Assembly: GCA_937892525.1 (NCBI GenBank)
Contig: CALAEV010000004.1
Location: 1-31,792 of the forward strand
Length of the DNA: 31,792 bases
Reading direction: 5' to 3'
Source of the DNA: an uncultured Clostridia bacterium
GTDB taxonomy: Bacteria > Bacillota > Clostridia > Oscillospirales > Acutalibacteraceae
Below, piece by piece: positions 20,588 through 29,284 of this stretch (its first letter is position 1; every line of letters begins with the position of its first letter). The notes beneath the pieces are model-generated. The model worked only from the letters and a program-made list of their open reading frames with translations, had not been told where the DNA came from and did no database searches. The position numbers and the translations under genes are program-made.

Positions 20588-22609
20588 ATGAAAAAGGCTC
20601 TTGCTTTTATTCTGGCTTTTGTTGTAATATTCGCATCAACCTCAATGATTGGTTTTGCAGCAACAGAAGACACAATTGACAGTTTTTCTGTTTCTGCAAT
20701 TTCTTTCACGGAAGAAACTGTTCCGACAGTTGAATGGTTTTTAGCAGAAGACGGTAATTACTATCTTTTTATGCCTACATCAATAAATACTGCGCTTTGC
20801 AGAGTGTCTTTTGTAGCAGATGGTGATGTTACAATTGATGGCTATAAGGTGCAGAATGGTGGAATGATTTCACTTGCTGGCAAGTCATCAATTTCCGTCG
20901 TTTGTGGTGCAAAAACTTATAATATTAAAATTATCGCTGAAACTGAACTTGCATCCGTATTCATTACAACCGAATCAGGTAGCCTTAACGCAATTTATGC
21001 TGATAAAGAGCATAAAGAAGCAGGTTATATTCAAGTAATTGGCGAAGATGGTTTTACATACGAATATAATGGTGACCTTGAATACATTAAAGGTCGTGGT
21101 AACTCAACTTGGCAGATGGAAAAGAAACCATACAACATTAAGCTTGATAAAAAAGCTGACCTTTTTGGTATGGGCAAAAGCAAAAAGTGGAGTCTTATAG
21201 CTAACCACGGTGACACTTCTCTTATGAGAAATGCAATTATCTATTCAGTTGCAGGTGAAGTGCTTGATTACACTCCAAAATACACTCCTGTTGACCTTTA
21301 TATCAATAACGATTATATGGGCTCATTCATTTTGACAACTCGCGTTGAAGCAGACGATAACCGTGTTGAAATTGATAATCTTGACGACGCTAATGAAGAC
21401 GCAAATCCAGATATTGATTTTGATACTCTCCCATTAGCAGGTACTCGTGGTCAGTATTCAGGTCTTATGGAAGGAACTCAAAAATGGGTTGAAATTCCTA
21501 ACGACCCAGATGATATTTCTGGTGGTTACCTTATGGAAATGGAAATCGCTGACAGATATGACGGTGAAATTTCTGGTTTTGTATCAAATGGTGGTCAGCC
21601 TGTAACTTTTAAAAATCCAGAATACGCAACTGAAAGCGAAGTTAAGTATATTAGTGGCATTTACCAGAATTTTGAAGATGCTGTAATGTCAGAAGATGGA
21701 TACAACGCTAATGGTGACTACTATACGGACCTTTGCAACGCAGAAACATTCCAGAAATTCTATGCTATCAACGAATGGGCATCTAATATGGACTGTGGTC
21801 TTACAAGTACATATATGTATAAGCCACAGGGCGACGACAAACTTTACGCAGGTCCTGTATGGGACTTTGATATTGCGCTCGGCAATAATGAGAACGACCG
21901 TTATGGATGCAACTATATGAACCCTGAAGAATTTACTGTATGCTTCGGCAGACAGTATAAAAACACCATTTTTGGTCAGGCAGACATCAAAAAAGTTCCT
22001 ACTCTCTTTAACGCTCTTTGCCAGAAAGAAGATTTCGTTGCAGGCGTTAAAAATGTATGGGACAATGAAATTCTTGAAGTTGTAAATGCGATGAATGAAA
22101 CAGAGATTGATGCTTATGCTGATAGAATTGAAGGTTCAGCAGTTGCAAACGCAATCCGTTGGAACATTTACGGTACAACCGATATTAACACAATTAAGTC
22201 AAATTTCAATGCCGATGTTAACTTGGTAAAGGATTTCTCAACAAGACGTGCAATCTTCCTTACAAACAATTTTGGCACAGTACAAACAACAGACGTTGAA
22301 AGTGGTGCTCTTGATGGTATTTTAAGTGGCTTAGGCGATGTTGTTGAAGGTATTATTGGTGGTGGAGTTGGTGGTAATGGTGGTAACACCGATACAACTC
22401 CTGATACTACACCTGACGCAGATACAGGCACTGATACTGATAACAATACCGGCAACACAAATAACGATACAAATGCAGATACAAACGAAAATGTAGAAGG
22501 CAGTGATATTCCTGACACAGTTGCAGGAGCATCAATCGTAGTTGCAGCAGCAGTAGCAATCGCCTCCGGTGTGGGCATTATAGCAACAATCAAGAAAAGA
22601 GAAGAATAG
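20588..22609 (+). CDS. CotH-kinase-domain protein, secreted and membrane-anchored
   Basis: 673 residues. A signal peptide (1-25, ending GFAA) precedes a short beta-rich domain and a CotH-type atypical kinase domain: GRGNSTWQ with KKPYNIKLDKK (about 167-187), TTRVEADDNRVEI (about 249-261) and the metal-binding GPVWDFDIALGN (about 422). A Gly-rich and then Thr/Asp/Asn-rich spacer (about 578-635) leads to a C-terminal membrane helix and KKREE tail. It should therefore display the kinase outside the cell. CotH in Bacillus phosphorylates spore coat proteins; related domains also sit on surface and cellulosome proteins, so a spore role is not implied. AGGGG precedes the ATG. Monocistronic. Confidence 0.9.
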   Translation: MKKALAFILAFVVIFASTSMIGFAATEDTIDSFSVSAISFTEETVPTVEWFLAEDGNYYLFMPTSINTALCRVSFVADGDVTIDGYKVQNGGMISLAGKSSISVVCGAKTYNIKIIAETELASVFITTESGSLNAIYADKEHKEAGYIQVIGEDGFTYEYNGDLEYIKGRGNSTWQMEKKPYNIKLDKKADLFGMGKSKKWSLIANHGDTSLMRNAIIYSVAGEVLDYTPKYTPVDLYINNDYMGSFILTTRVEADDNRVEIDNLDDANEDANPDIDFDTLPLAGTRGQYSGLMEGTQKWVEIPNDPDDISGGYLMEMEIADRYDGEISGFVSNGGQPVTFKNPEYATESEVKYISGIYQNFEDAVMSEDGYNANGDYYTDLCNAETFQKFYAINEWASNMDCGLTSTYMYKPQGDDKLYAGPVWDFDIALGNNENDRYGCNYMNPEEFTVCFGRQYKNTIFGQADIKKVPTLFNALCQKEDFVAGVKNVWDNEILEVVNAMNETEIDAYADRIEGSAVANAIRWNIYGTTDINTIKSNFNADVNLVKDFSTRRAIFLTNNFGTVQTTDVESGALDGILSGLGDVVEGIIGGGVGGNGGNTDTTPDTTPDADTGTDTDNNTGNTNNDTNADTNENVEGSDIPDTVAGASIVVAAAVAIASGVGIIATIKKREE

Positions 22610-22625
22610 TATTAAATAATTAAAC

Positions 22626-22657
22626 AAAAAGCAGGTTCATTTTTGAACCTGCTTTTT
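22626..22657. terminator. Bidirectional terminator between CotH-like and STAND genes
   Basis: AAAAAGCAGGTTCA, loop TTTT, TGAACCTGCTTTTT: symmetric, with A and T runs on both sides. It serves both converging genes. Confidence 0.92.
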
Positions 22658-22660
22658 GTT

Positions 22661-25600
22661 TTAGTTTTGCTCTTCAGGGATGTCAATCACTTCATCATCT
22701 CTGCCTAAGGCACAAAGAGTACGGTTGAGACCTCTTATAGTTCTTAAAGTTGCTTGATGATTTTTTCCAAAAATAGCTCTACGCTTTTCTAAAACTTGCT
22801 CAAAGAGTTCTAAGGCTTTGTAATAATCCCCAGAATCCCTACGAACACAAGCAATGTTGTTCATAGTAATTAAAGTATCACAGTGTTCTTCACCAAGAAT
22901 AACTTTTCGTTTTTCTAAAACTTGCCCCAAAAGTTCTAGAGCTTCATCGTATTTCCCCAAAAATACATATGCATTTGCAAGACTATCCATAACATTGATG
23001 GTATCAAGATGGTTGTCTCCATAAATGTCTCGACTATTTTTTAACACTCGACTATAGATTGCAACACATTCATCGTATCTTTTAGTCTCATATAACACAT
23101 AAGCAATATTTTTCATTATAGATAAATTTTGTGGGTAAAACTCACCAAAAACTACACATTGTTTCTCTAAATATTGTTTTGAAACTTTGATATACTCATC
23201 ATATTTTTCTGTTTTATAAAGAAAGAACGTATAATTTTTCATACTGTCAATTGTCTCTGTATGATACTCTCCCAAAACTTGAGCATTCTTTTCCATAAGT
23301 TCTTGATACAATTTGAATGATTCTTCATAATCTCCCAAATGTCCAAGTACAGTTGCAAGCTGGTTCTTTGCTCTTAATGTGTTAGGATGGTTTTCTCCAA
23401 ACAATGCGCTTGAAACTTTTACAATTTGTGTAACTAATTCCAGCCCTTCTGTTAGATTTTTTCTTGTTAAATTAGAAGCAAGTTTTTTCATAGCGTTGAA
23501 AGTTTCAATATGATTTTCACCAAATTTTTCACGTTTTTTCAAAACCTCTTCTCTTAATACTTTCAACGTTACTTGCTTATATTGTGATAAAAAGTCATCT
23601 TTTCTGTTGTATAATAACGAATCCGGCATATCTAACAGAAGTATATTGGGGTCATTAGGAGCTTTTTTTATTAATTCTGCTCTATTCCTATTGGTTTGTG
23701 CAAGAATTGTATTTGGATGATCATCGCCAAAAATAGAACGCCTCTTTTCAACAACTCGTTCCAAAAGTGATATGGCTTCATCATGCTTTCCTAAATGGCT
23801 TAATTCACAAGCGAGATTGTTCATGGCAGTTAATGTGTCAGGATGGTTATCACCACAAATTGCACGAAACTTTTCAATTACTTGTTCTAAAAGTAATATG
23901 GCCTCATCATGTCTTTCTAATTTTAAAAGAACATAACTAATATTACTCATGGTCTCTATAGTGAAGATATGATTTTCGCCTAAAACTTTCATGCATTGTG
24001 TTAAAATATACTTTCCAAGTGCAAGGGCTTGAAAATGTTTATTCAAATGACTAAATGTTGATACAAGAGCATTTTTAGTCCCAAGAGTTTTAGAATGTTC
24101 ATTTCCAAGTTCTCTAATATAAATATTCAAAACTTTCATATGCAAGTCAAGTGCATTTTTGTACTGACCCAACTTACTAATTACAATCGCAAGACTACTC
24201 ATAATCTCTGCAGTAAGTATGTCATGTTCTCCAAAAGTTTTTAAAGTTATTTCTAGTGCTTTTTCAGCAACATCTTGTGCTTGCATATATTCTCCAAGAG
24301 CGCAGAATGACTGTGACTTGTTATTTAGCAATGAAATGTAAAGTTTTGTTGGGTTCTCTTCATTTAAATTTATATTCTTAAGTAAAAAACTAACAACATT
24401 ACTTGCTTGCTGTGCATATCCTGCATTAATAACATTATCGATGTAGTCTTGAAGATTCTCTTTGTAGTAATTGTATAATAAATCTTCACTTTCATTTGAA
24501 AGAGCACCTGCCTGTGCCACATAAAGCAATGCATCACCATACTCTTTAGAAAAATTTTTTTCTTTGAGTACTGGTAAAAACTTTTCAAAAAGTGCTTCAC
24601 CAGTTTTCTTTTTTATAACTGATGGGCAAGATTTGAAAAGAACTTCACGCACAGTTTGGTGAATATTATATTCATTGTCATTTGTTTCAATGACGAAAGA
24701 ATATGATTTAACTTTTTCAAAAGTTGTTTCACTGAAGTTTGATAATATTTTTCCTGCAAGTTCATGAACAAATTCGTCATCCCAGTTTCTAAGACAGGTT
24801 AACATATAAATAAGGTCTTTATGTGAATCATCCATATAGCGAATAAATCGTTCAATAAGGTCGTGTGTATTGTGACCAAACATAGCAATATCAGGAGTTT
24901 CACCACAGTTAAGCAAACGTAAATAACGGTCAACACAAAGGTCAAGATAAACTGGTGTACCGTTGGTTAATTCATATAACTGGTTACGAAGTTCAGTATT
25001 ATGAACACCTGCTGTTTCAAGAAAATAGTCACTGTCAATAGGTGAAAGGTCGCCTAATAAATGCTGTTCCAAACTACTTTCCCAATCTGGATTCAAATCA
25101 CTCCATTTTAATTTTTCTCGTCCTGCAACAACCCATAAAACTTTAGTTGTGTTTATTACAAGTCCATTATTTTCATCGCGAAGCCATTTGTCTTTTATTA
25201 ATGCATCACCAATCTGGCTTATTTCGTTGACAAGAACTTCGTATGTATCTAAAAAGACAACCAATGGCTCAGTTGCCTTTTTTAAGTTGTTTTCAATATC
25301 TTTTGCAAATAAATATGGCAAATAATCGTACAATTCGGTTGTACTCATAATTTTAAGCTCATTTACTTCAGCACGATGACTCTCATAGATTTTTGTAATA
25401 GTGTCAACTGCTTCTGTACCCAACTCAAACAATTTTGCAGCATAGTCTGCACCTGGGATAATGCCTAAAACTTTGATTAATTTACCTAATGTATCATTTT
25501 TTTGAGCTAATTTACTTCCTATAGGGTCATAGTTTTCGCCAAGATTCTTTTTATAGATACTAGCACCAAGTTCAAATAACGGAAATGTATATCCATAATC

Positions 25601-25903
25601 GTCTGAAAGCTTTTTAGCCATTCTTGTAAGAGCGTCTATGCTGTCTTTATAAGTGTTAAAATCAAAATAAATATATTGTGGCTTTTTGATTTTTTCATCC
25701 ATTTCAGACTGCAATTTTTTCAAAAGAGAAGTTTTGCCAATACCACCTATACCGTAATATGTTAAAATACACACATCACAGTCGTTACTATCCATAACCT
25801 CTTTAAAAGATTCATATTTATCCCAGAAAGCTTTTCTTGGCTCTTCACGGTCAGTAAAAATCTTTGTTGCTTTAATTGGTTTAGAATTGCGATTAGGTTT
25901 CAT
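22661..25903 (-). CDS. STAND-type NTPase with C-terminal TPR array
   Basis: 1080 residues, the largest protein here. The NTPase domain shows Walker A GIGGIGKTS (51-59), Walker B VVFLDTYE (about 215-222), a sensor-like VAGREKL (259-265) and the GTPVYLDL motif (about 315-322). A winged-helix-like region with HQTVREVLF follows (about 415-423). From about residue 518 to the end are 12-13 tandem TPRs of 42 residues, of the kinesin-light-chain type, each ending near LGENH/FGDDH. One repeat (about 745-810) is interrupted. There is no N-terminal effector domain. Proteins of this plan act as signal-sensing switches; some are antiphage sensors. It is a single gene with its own promoter. Function unknown. 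Confidence 0.88.
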   Translation of the reverse strand: MKPNRNSKPIKATKIFTDREEPRKAFWDKYESFKEVMDSNDCDVCILTYYGIGGIGKTSLLKKLQSEMDEKIKKPQYIYFDFNTYKDSIDALTRMAKKLSDDYGYTFPLFELGASIYKKNLGENYDPIGSKLAQKNDTLGKLIKVLGIIPGADYAAKLFELGTEAVDTITKIYESHRAEVNELKIMSTTELYDYLPYLFAKDIENNLKKATEPLVVFLDTYEVLVNEISQIGDALIKDKWLRDENNGLVINTTKVLWVVAGREKLKWSDLNPDWESSLEQHLLGDLSPIDSDYFLETAGVHNTELRNQLYELTNGTPVYLDLCVDRYLRLLNCGETPDIAMFGHNTHDLIERFIRYMDDSHKDLIYMLTCLRNWDDEFVHELAGKILSNFSETTFEKVKSYSFVIETNDNEYNIHQTVREVLFKSCPSVIKKKTGEALFEKFLPVLKEKNFSKEYGDALLYVAQAGALSNESEDLLYNYYKENLQDYIDNVINAGYAQQASNVVSFLLKNINLNEENPTKLYISLLNNKSQSFCALGEYMQAQDVAEKALEITLKTFGEHDILTAEIMSSLAIVISKLGQYKNALDLHMKVLNIYIRELGNEHSKTLGTKNALVSTFSHLNKHFQALALGKYILTQCMKVLGENHIFTIETMSNISYVLLKLERHDEAILLLEQVIEKFRAICGDNHPDTLTAMNNLACELSHLGKHDEAISLLERVVEKRRSIFGDDHPNTILAQTNRNRAELIKKAPNDPNILLLDMPDSLLYNRKDDFLSQYKQVTLKVLREEVLKKREKFGENHIETFNAMKKLASNLTRKNLTEGLELVTQIVKVSSALFGENHPNTLRAKNQLATVLGHLGDYEESFKLYQELMEKNAQVLGEYHTETIDSMKNYTFFLYKTEKYDEYIKVSKQYLEKQCVVFGEFYPQNLSIMKNIAYVLYETKRYDECVAIYSRVLKNSRDIYGDNHLDTINVMDSLANAYVFLGKYDEALELLGQVLEKRKVILGEEHCDTLITMNNIACVRRDSGDYYKALELFEQVLEKRRAIFGKNHQATLRTIRGLNRTLCALGRDDEVIDIPEEQN

Positions 25904-25933
25904 ACTCCAATACCCCTTGATTTTGATATTATT

Positions 25934-25962
25934 AATATATCATAAATCGACATTAAATGCAA
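25934..25962 (-). promoter_or_regulatory. Promoter for the STAND gene
   Basis: Minus strand TTGCAT, 17 bp, TATATT, about 30 bp before the start. Confidence 0.6.
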
Positions 25963-26020
25963 TCTGTTTTACAAGTGATAAGATAATAGACAAATATCAA
26001 AAAGTGTAACAATCGAAATA

Positions 26021-26049
26021 TTGACAGTTTTTTATAAATATGGTAAAAT
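26021..26049 (+). promoter_or_regulatory. Promoter for the riboswitch and P-type ATPase
   Basis: TTGACA, 17 bp, TAAAAT within the extended TATGGTAAAAT. The start would be about 26055, just before the aptamer. Confidence 0.85.
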
Positions 26050-26059
26050 TATTGTATTC

Positions 26060-26144
26060 CTAAGGGGAGTAGCTAATTTACGATAGTCAACACTCGCCTA
26101 AGTCTAGGCTGGTTATCGTACCTGATTTTCGGGAAGCAAGACCT
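26060..26144 (+). ncRNA. yybP-ykoY family manganese riboswitch aptamer
   Basis: The two conserved patches of the class are present: AAGGGGAGTAGC at 26062-26073 and AGCAAGACCTT at 26135-26145. The AAGG and CCTT form the base of the closing stem. Between them are GATAGTCAAC, a GCCTA/TAGGC hairpin (near 26095-26109) and GTTATCG, which pairs with CGATA to make the second helix. The class senses Mn2+ and usually turns on exporters. It lies 82 bp upstream of a cation ATPase, the expected target. Confidence 0.9.
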
Positions 26145-26176
26145 TCGGCAGTTTTATATTGTCGAAGGTCTTTTTT
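26138..26176 (+). terminator. Riboswitch expression platform (terminator)
   Basis: AAGACCTTCG (26138-26147) pairs with CGAAGGTCTT (26163-26172), then TTTT. Its 5' arm is also the aptamer closing strand, so ligand binding should prevent termination. Confidence 0.88.
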
Positions 26177-26226
26177 AATATGTATAATTTTATTGCGAAA
26201 GCAAAGAAATAAAAAGAGGTGTCTTT

Positions 26227-28932
26227 ATGAAACATTATCTCCATTCGGTTGATGAAGTTTTTGAGGCAGTCAACAGTTCCGTAGAAGGTCTTTCAACAGC
26301 AGAAGCTGAAAAAAGACTTGCAGAAAACGGTAAAAACAAGTTGGCTGAAGCTAAAAAAGTTTCAATGTTCTCACGCTTTATTGACCAGTTAAAGGACCCG
26401 ATGATTATCATCTTGCTTGTTGCAGCTGTTATTTCTGCTGTAACAGAGTTCATTGAGCACGACCCTAGTGCAGGTATGTATGTGCCAACAGACTCAATCA
26501 TCATCCTTGTTGTTGTTCTTATTAACGCAGTTCTTGGTGTTATTCAGGAAAGCAAGGCTGAAAAAGCAGTTGAAGCGTTGCAGAAAATGTCAGCAGCAAC
26601 AACTAAAGTTATGCGCGACGGTAAAATTGAAACCGTTAAGAGTGAAGACTTAGTTGTAGGTGACGTTATTCTTCTTGATGCTGGTGACGCTATCCCTGCT
26701 GACTGTCGTATTTTCGAGTGTGCAAGTATGAAAATTGAAGAAGCAGCACTTACAGGTGAATCTGTTCCTGTAACAAAGCTTGTTAATGCACTTATGGGCA
26801 AAAATGACAGCGACGAAGTAGCTCTTGGTGACCGTAAGAATATGGCATATATGGGCTCAACTCTCGTTTATGGTCGTGGTAAAGCAGTTGTAGTTGCTAC
26901 TGGTATGGATACTGAAATGGGTAAAATTGCCAATGCTATTACACTTGCTGAAGAAGGCAAAACTCCTCTTGAAATCAAGCTTGAACAGCTTTCAAAAGTG
27001 CTTACAAAGCTCGTTATCGGTGTTTGCGTAGTTATCTTTGCATATAACATTATTTCAAAGATTATTATTGGTGGCAGTACAGAATATTTTGATGTTGCTC
27101 TCCATTCATTTATTGCAGCTATCGCACTTGCAGTTGCAGCAATTCCTGAAGGTCTTGTTGCAGTTATGACAATCGTTCTTTCTATCGGCGTTACAAACAT
27201 GTCAAAGAAGAACGCTATTATCCGTAAAATGACAGCCGTTGAAACTCTCGGTTGTACACAGATTATTTGTTCTGACAAGACAGGTACTCTTACACAGAAC
27301 GTAATGACAGTTGTTGACCACTATGCTCCTAATGAAGAACAGTTGGCAACAGCAATGGCTCTTTGCACTAATGCAGAAGTTGCAGAAGACGGCAAGAGCA
27401 CAGGTGAACCTGATGAAGTTGCTCTTATCAACTACGCAGCAACACTTAACCTTCCAAAAGCAGACCTTGTTGAGAAATATCCTCGTGTTGGCGAAGTTCC
27501 ATTCGACTCAGGTCGTAAGATGATGTCAACTGTTCATAAGCAAGGTGCAGGATTTGTTCAGTTCACAAAAGGTGCTCCTGACGAAATTCTTAAGAAGTGC
27601 ACACACGCTGACATTAACGGCGAAATCTTCGAAATGAACGATGAAATCCGTGCAAAGATTATGGAAGAAAATACAAGAATGGGTAACAAAGCTCTTCGTG
27701 TATTTGCAGTTGCATATAAGACTTATGATGCAGAGCCTTCAGCTTATGAGTCAGAAGCGCTTGAATATGATATGACTTTTATTGGTCTTACAGGTATGAT
27801 TGACCCTGTTCGTCCTGAAGTTAAAGACGCTATTGTTGAATGTCGTGGCGCAGGTATTAAGCCTATTATGATTACAGGTGACCATATCAACACAGCAAAA
27901 GCTATTGCTCGTGAACTTGGTATTCTCACAGATGACAGTCAGGCTATGATGGGTGCTGACATTGATAAATATACAGATGAAGAATTTGAGAAAATCGTTG
28001 AAAACATCTGTGTTTATGCTCGTGTTCAGCCTGAACACAAAACAAGAATTGTTAACGCTTGGAGAAACAAGGGTTACGTTACAGCTATGACTGGTGACGG
28101 TGTTAACGACGCTCCATCTATTAAGAGTGCTGATATCGGCGTTGGTATGGGTATTACAGGTACTGACGTTACAAAGAATGTTGCTGATATGGTTCTTGCA
28201 GACGACAACTTTGCAACAATCGTTTCTGCAGTTGGTGAAGGTAGAAGAATTTACGATAACATCCGTAAAGCAATTCAGTTCCTTCTCGGCTCAAACCTTT
28301 CAGAAGTTGTTTCAATTTTCTTTGCAACAATTATGAACTTTACAATTCTTCGTGCACCACATCTTCTCTTTATCAACCTTGTAACAGACTGTTTCCCAGC
28401 ACTTGCACTTGGTCTTGAACAGCCTGAAGAAAACATTATGAGAAGAAAACCAAGAAGTAAGAATGACGGCGTTTTTGCCGGTGGTCTTGGCTTTGACTGT
28501 GCATATCAGGGCATTATCGTTTCAGTGCTTACAATTATCGCTTTCTATATCGGCGAATACATTGAAACACTTCATACAGGTACACCATTCAGGTTCTTTG
28601 GAATTGAAGACAGCGCAGACGGTATGACAATGGCATTCTTCACAATGGCAATGTGTGAAATCTTCCACTCATTCAATATGCGCTCACAGCGTGGTTCAGC
28701 AGTTGCAATGCTCTTTAAGGGACACCACAACATAGCTCTTTACGGCGCTATGATTGGTTCATTCATCCTTACAACAGCAGTTGTTGAAATTCCATTCCTT
28801 GCAAATATGTTTGAATTCACAGAACTTTCACTTGTTGAATATTCAATCTCTCTTGGACTTGCATTCTTAATTATTCCAATAGTTGAAATTATCAAGGCAA
28901 TCCAAAGAACAATCGCAAAGAAAAAAGCATAA
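26227..28932 (+). CDS. P-type cation-transporting ATPase, probably Mn2+ (or Ca2+) exporter
   Basis: 901 residues, with the full P2-type plan: an N-terminal cation-ATPase domain, actuator loop LTGES (175-179), helix 4 AAIPEGL (304-310), phosphorylation site CSDKTGTLT (Asp350), nucleotide-domain KGAPDE, hinge TGDGVNDAP (about 624) and ten membrane helices. Helix 5 (SNLSEVVSIF) and helix 6 (NLVTDCFPALALG) retain the acidic and amide residues that bind Ca2+ or Mn2+ in SERCA- and PMR1-like pumps. The motifs alone cannot separate Ca2+ from Mn2+; the yybP-ykoY riboswitch points to Mn2+ export, as with Lactococcus YoaB. An AGAGGTG ribosome site precedes the ATG. Monocistronic. Confidence 0.93.
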   Translation: MKHYLHSVDEVFEAVNSSVEGLSTAEAEKRLAENGKNKLAEAKKVSMFSRFIDQLKDPMIIILLVAAVISAVTEFIEHDPSAGMYVPTDSIIILVVVLINAVLGVIQESKAEKAVEALQKMSAATTKVMRDGKIETVKSEDLVVGDVILLDAGDAIPADCRIFECASMKIEEAALTGESVPVTKLVNALMGKNDSDEVALGDRKNMAYMGSTLVYGRGKAVVVATGMDTEMGKIANAITLAEEGKTPLEIKLEQLSKVLTKLVIGVCVVIFAYNIISKIIIGGSTEYFDVALHSFIAAIALAVAAIPEGLVAVMTIVLSIGVTNMSKKNAIIRKMTAVETLGCTQIICSDKTGTLTQNVMTVVDHYAPNEEQLATAMALCTNAEVAEDGKSTGEPDEVALINYAATLNLPKADLVEKYPRVGEVPFDSGRKMMSTVHKQGAGFVQFTKGAPDEILKKCTHADINGEIFEMNDEIRAKIMEENTRMGNKALRVFAVAYKTYDAEPSAYESEALEYDMTFIGLTGMIDPVRPEVKDAIVECRGAGIKPIMITGDHINTAKAIARELGILTDDSQAMMGADIDKYTDEEFEKIVENICVYARVQPEHKTRIVNAWRNKGYVTAMTGDGVNDAPSIKSADIGVGMGITGTDVTKNVADMVLADDNFATIVSAVGEGRRIYDNIRKAIQFLLGSNLSEVVSIFFATIMNFTILRAPHLLFINLVTDCFPALALGLEQPEENIMRRKPRSKNDGVFAGGLGFDCAYQGIIVSVLTIIAFYIGEYIETLHTGTPFRFFGIEDSADGMTMAFFTMAMCEIFHSFNMRSQRGSAVAMLFKGHHNIALYGAMIGSFILTTAVVEIPFLANMFEFTELSLVEYSISLGLAFLIIPIVEIIKAIQRTIAKKKA

Positions 28933-28952
28933 AGACAATCAAATATAAAACT

Positions 28953-28982
28953 AACGCCGAGGTTAAACCTCGGCGTTTTTTA
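28953..28982 (+). terminator. Terminator after the P-type ATPase
   Basis: AACGCCGAGG, loop TTAAA, CCTCGGCGTT, then TTTT. Very stable. Confidence 0.92.
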
Positions 28983-29032
28983 ATGACATTTATTTGTTTT
29001 TACATATAAAAACAACTTTTATTTTCAAGTAT

Positions 29033-29088
29033 AAAACTCCTTTGTTTACAGATACTAGAAATGTTATCAAAATAAACAAAGGAGTTTT
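29033..29088. repeat. 16-bp perfect inverted repeat around a 24-bp loop
   Basis: AAAACTCCTTTGTTTA (29033-29048) is the exact reverse complement of TAAACAAAGGAGTTTT (29073-29088). The right arm contains the AAAGGAG ribosome site of the AbrB-like fragment at 29096, so the hairpin would hide it; it also resembles a terminator. Confidence 0.8.
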
Positions 29089-29095
29089 TGCATAT

Positions 29096-29170
29096 ATGAA
29101 AGCAACTGGGATTGTGAGAAGAATTGAGTCTCGTGTTATAATAACACAAAAGTGCGATAAAGCCTTATAA
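29096..29170 (+). pseudogene. AbrB/SpoVT-type regulator, N-terminal remnant
   Basis: The ATG follows AAAGGAG and encodes MKATGIVRRIE, the near-invariant start of AbrB/SpoVT swapped-hairpin regulators, which normally continue DDLGRVVIPKE. Here the frame departs at once and stops after 24 residues (ending CDKAL). The ribosome site is intact, so this looks like the 5' end of a real gene cut by a deletion or insertion. A functional micropeptide is possible but less likely. Confidence 0.6.
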
Positions 29171-29171
29171 T

Positions 29172-29222
29172 TGCTGGGTTTTCGGGCAATTTTTGAAGAA
29201 AAATTTTTGACGAAAAACAGCA
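29172..29222. repeat. Imperfect long palindrome
   Basis: TGCTG pairs with CAGCA, TTTTCG with CGAAAA and AATTTTT with AAAAATT, nested around GAAG. It directly follows the AbrB remnant and may be an end of, or scar from, a mobile element. Confidence 0.5.
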
Positions 29223-29242
29223 TATTTTGACCGATACATAGC

Positions 29243-29273
29243 AAAAGCGAGGTGATTTTTCACCTCGCTTTTT
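29243..29273. terminator. Bidirectional terminator before the AraC/GPH block
   Basis: AAAAGCGAGGTGA, loop TTTT, TCACCTCGCTTTT. Symmetric; it can end the leftward araC transcript. Confidence 0.88.
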
Positions 29274-29284
29274 AGCCTCCATTA

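Noticed and set aside
22168..22593. 141-codon antisense ORF in the CotH-like gene
   Set aside because: It mirrors the repetitive Gly/Thr/Asp-rich codons on the other strand and has no ribosome site.
28990..29244. 84-codon minus-strand ORF in the gene-poor junction
   Set aside because: It reads through both palindromes without a ribosome site; the plus-strand AbrB start explains the region better.
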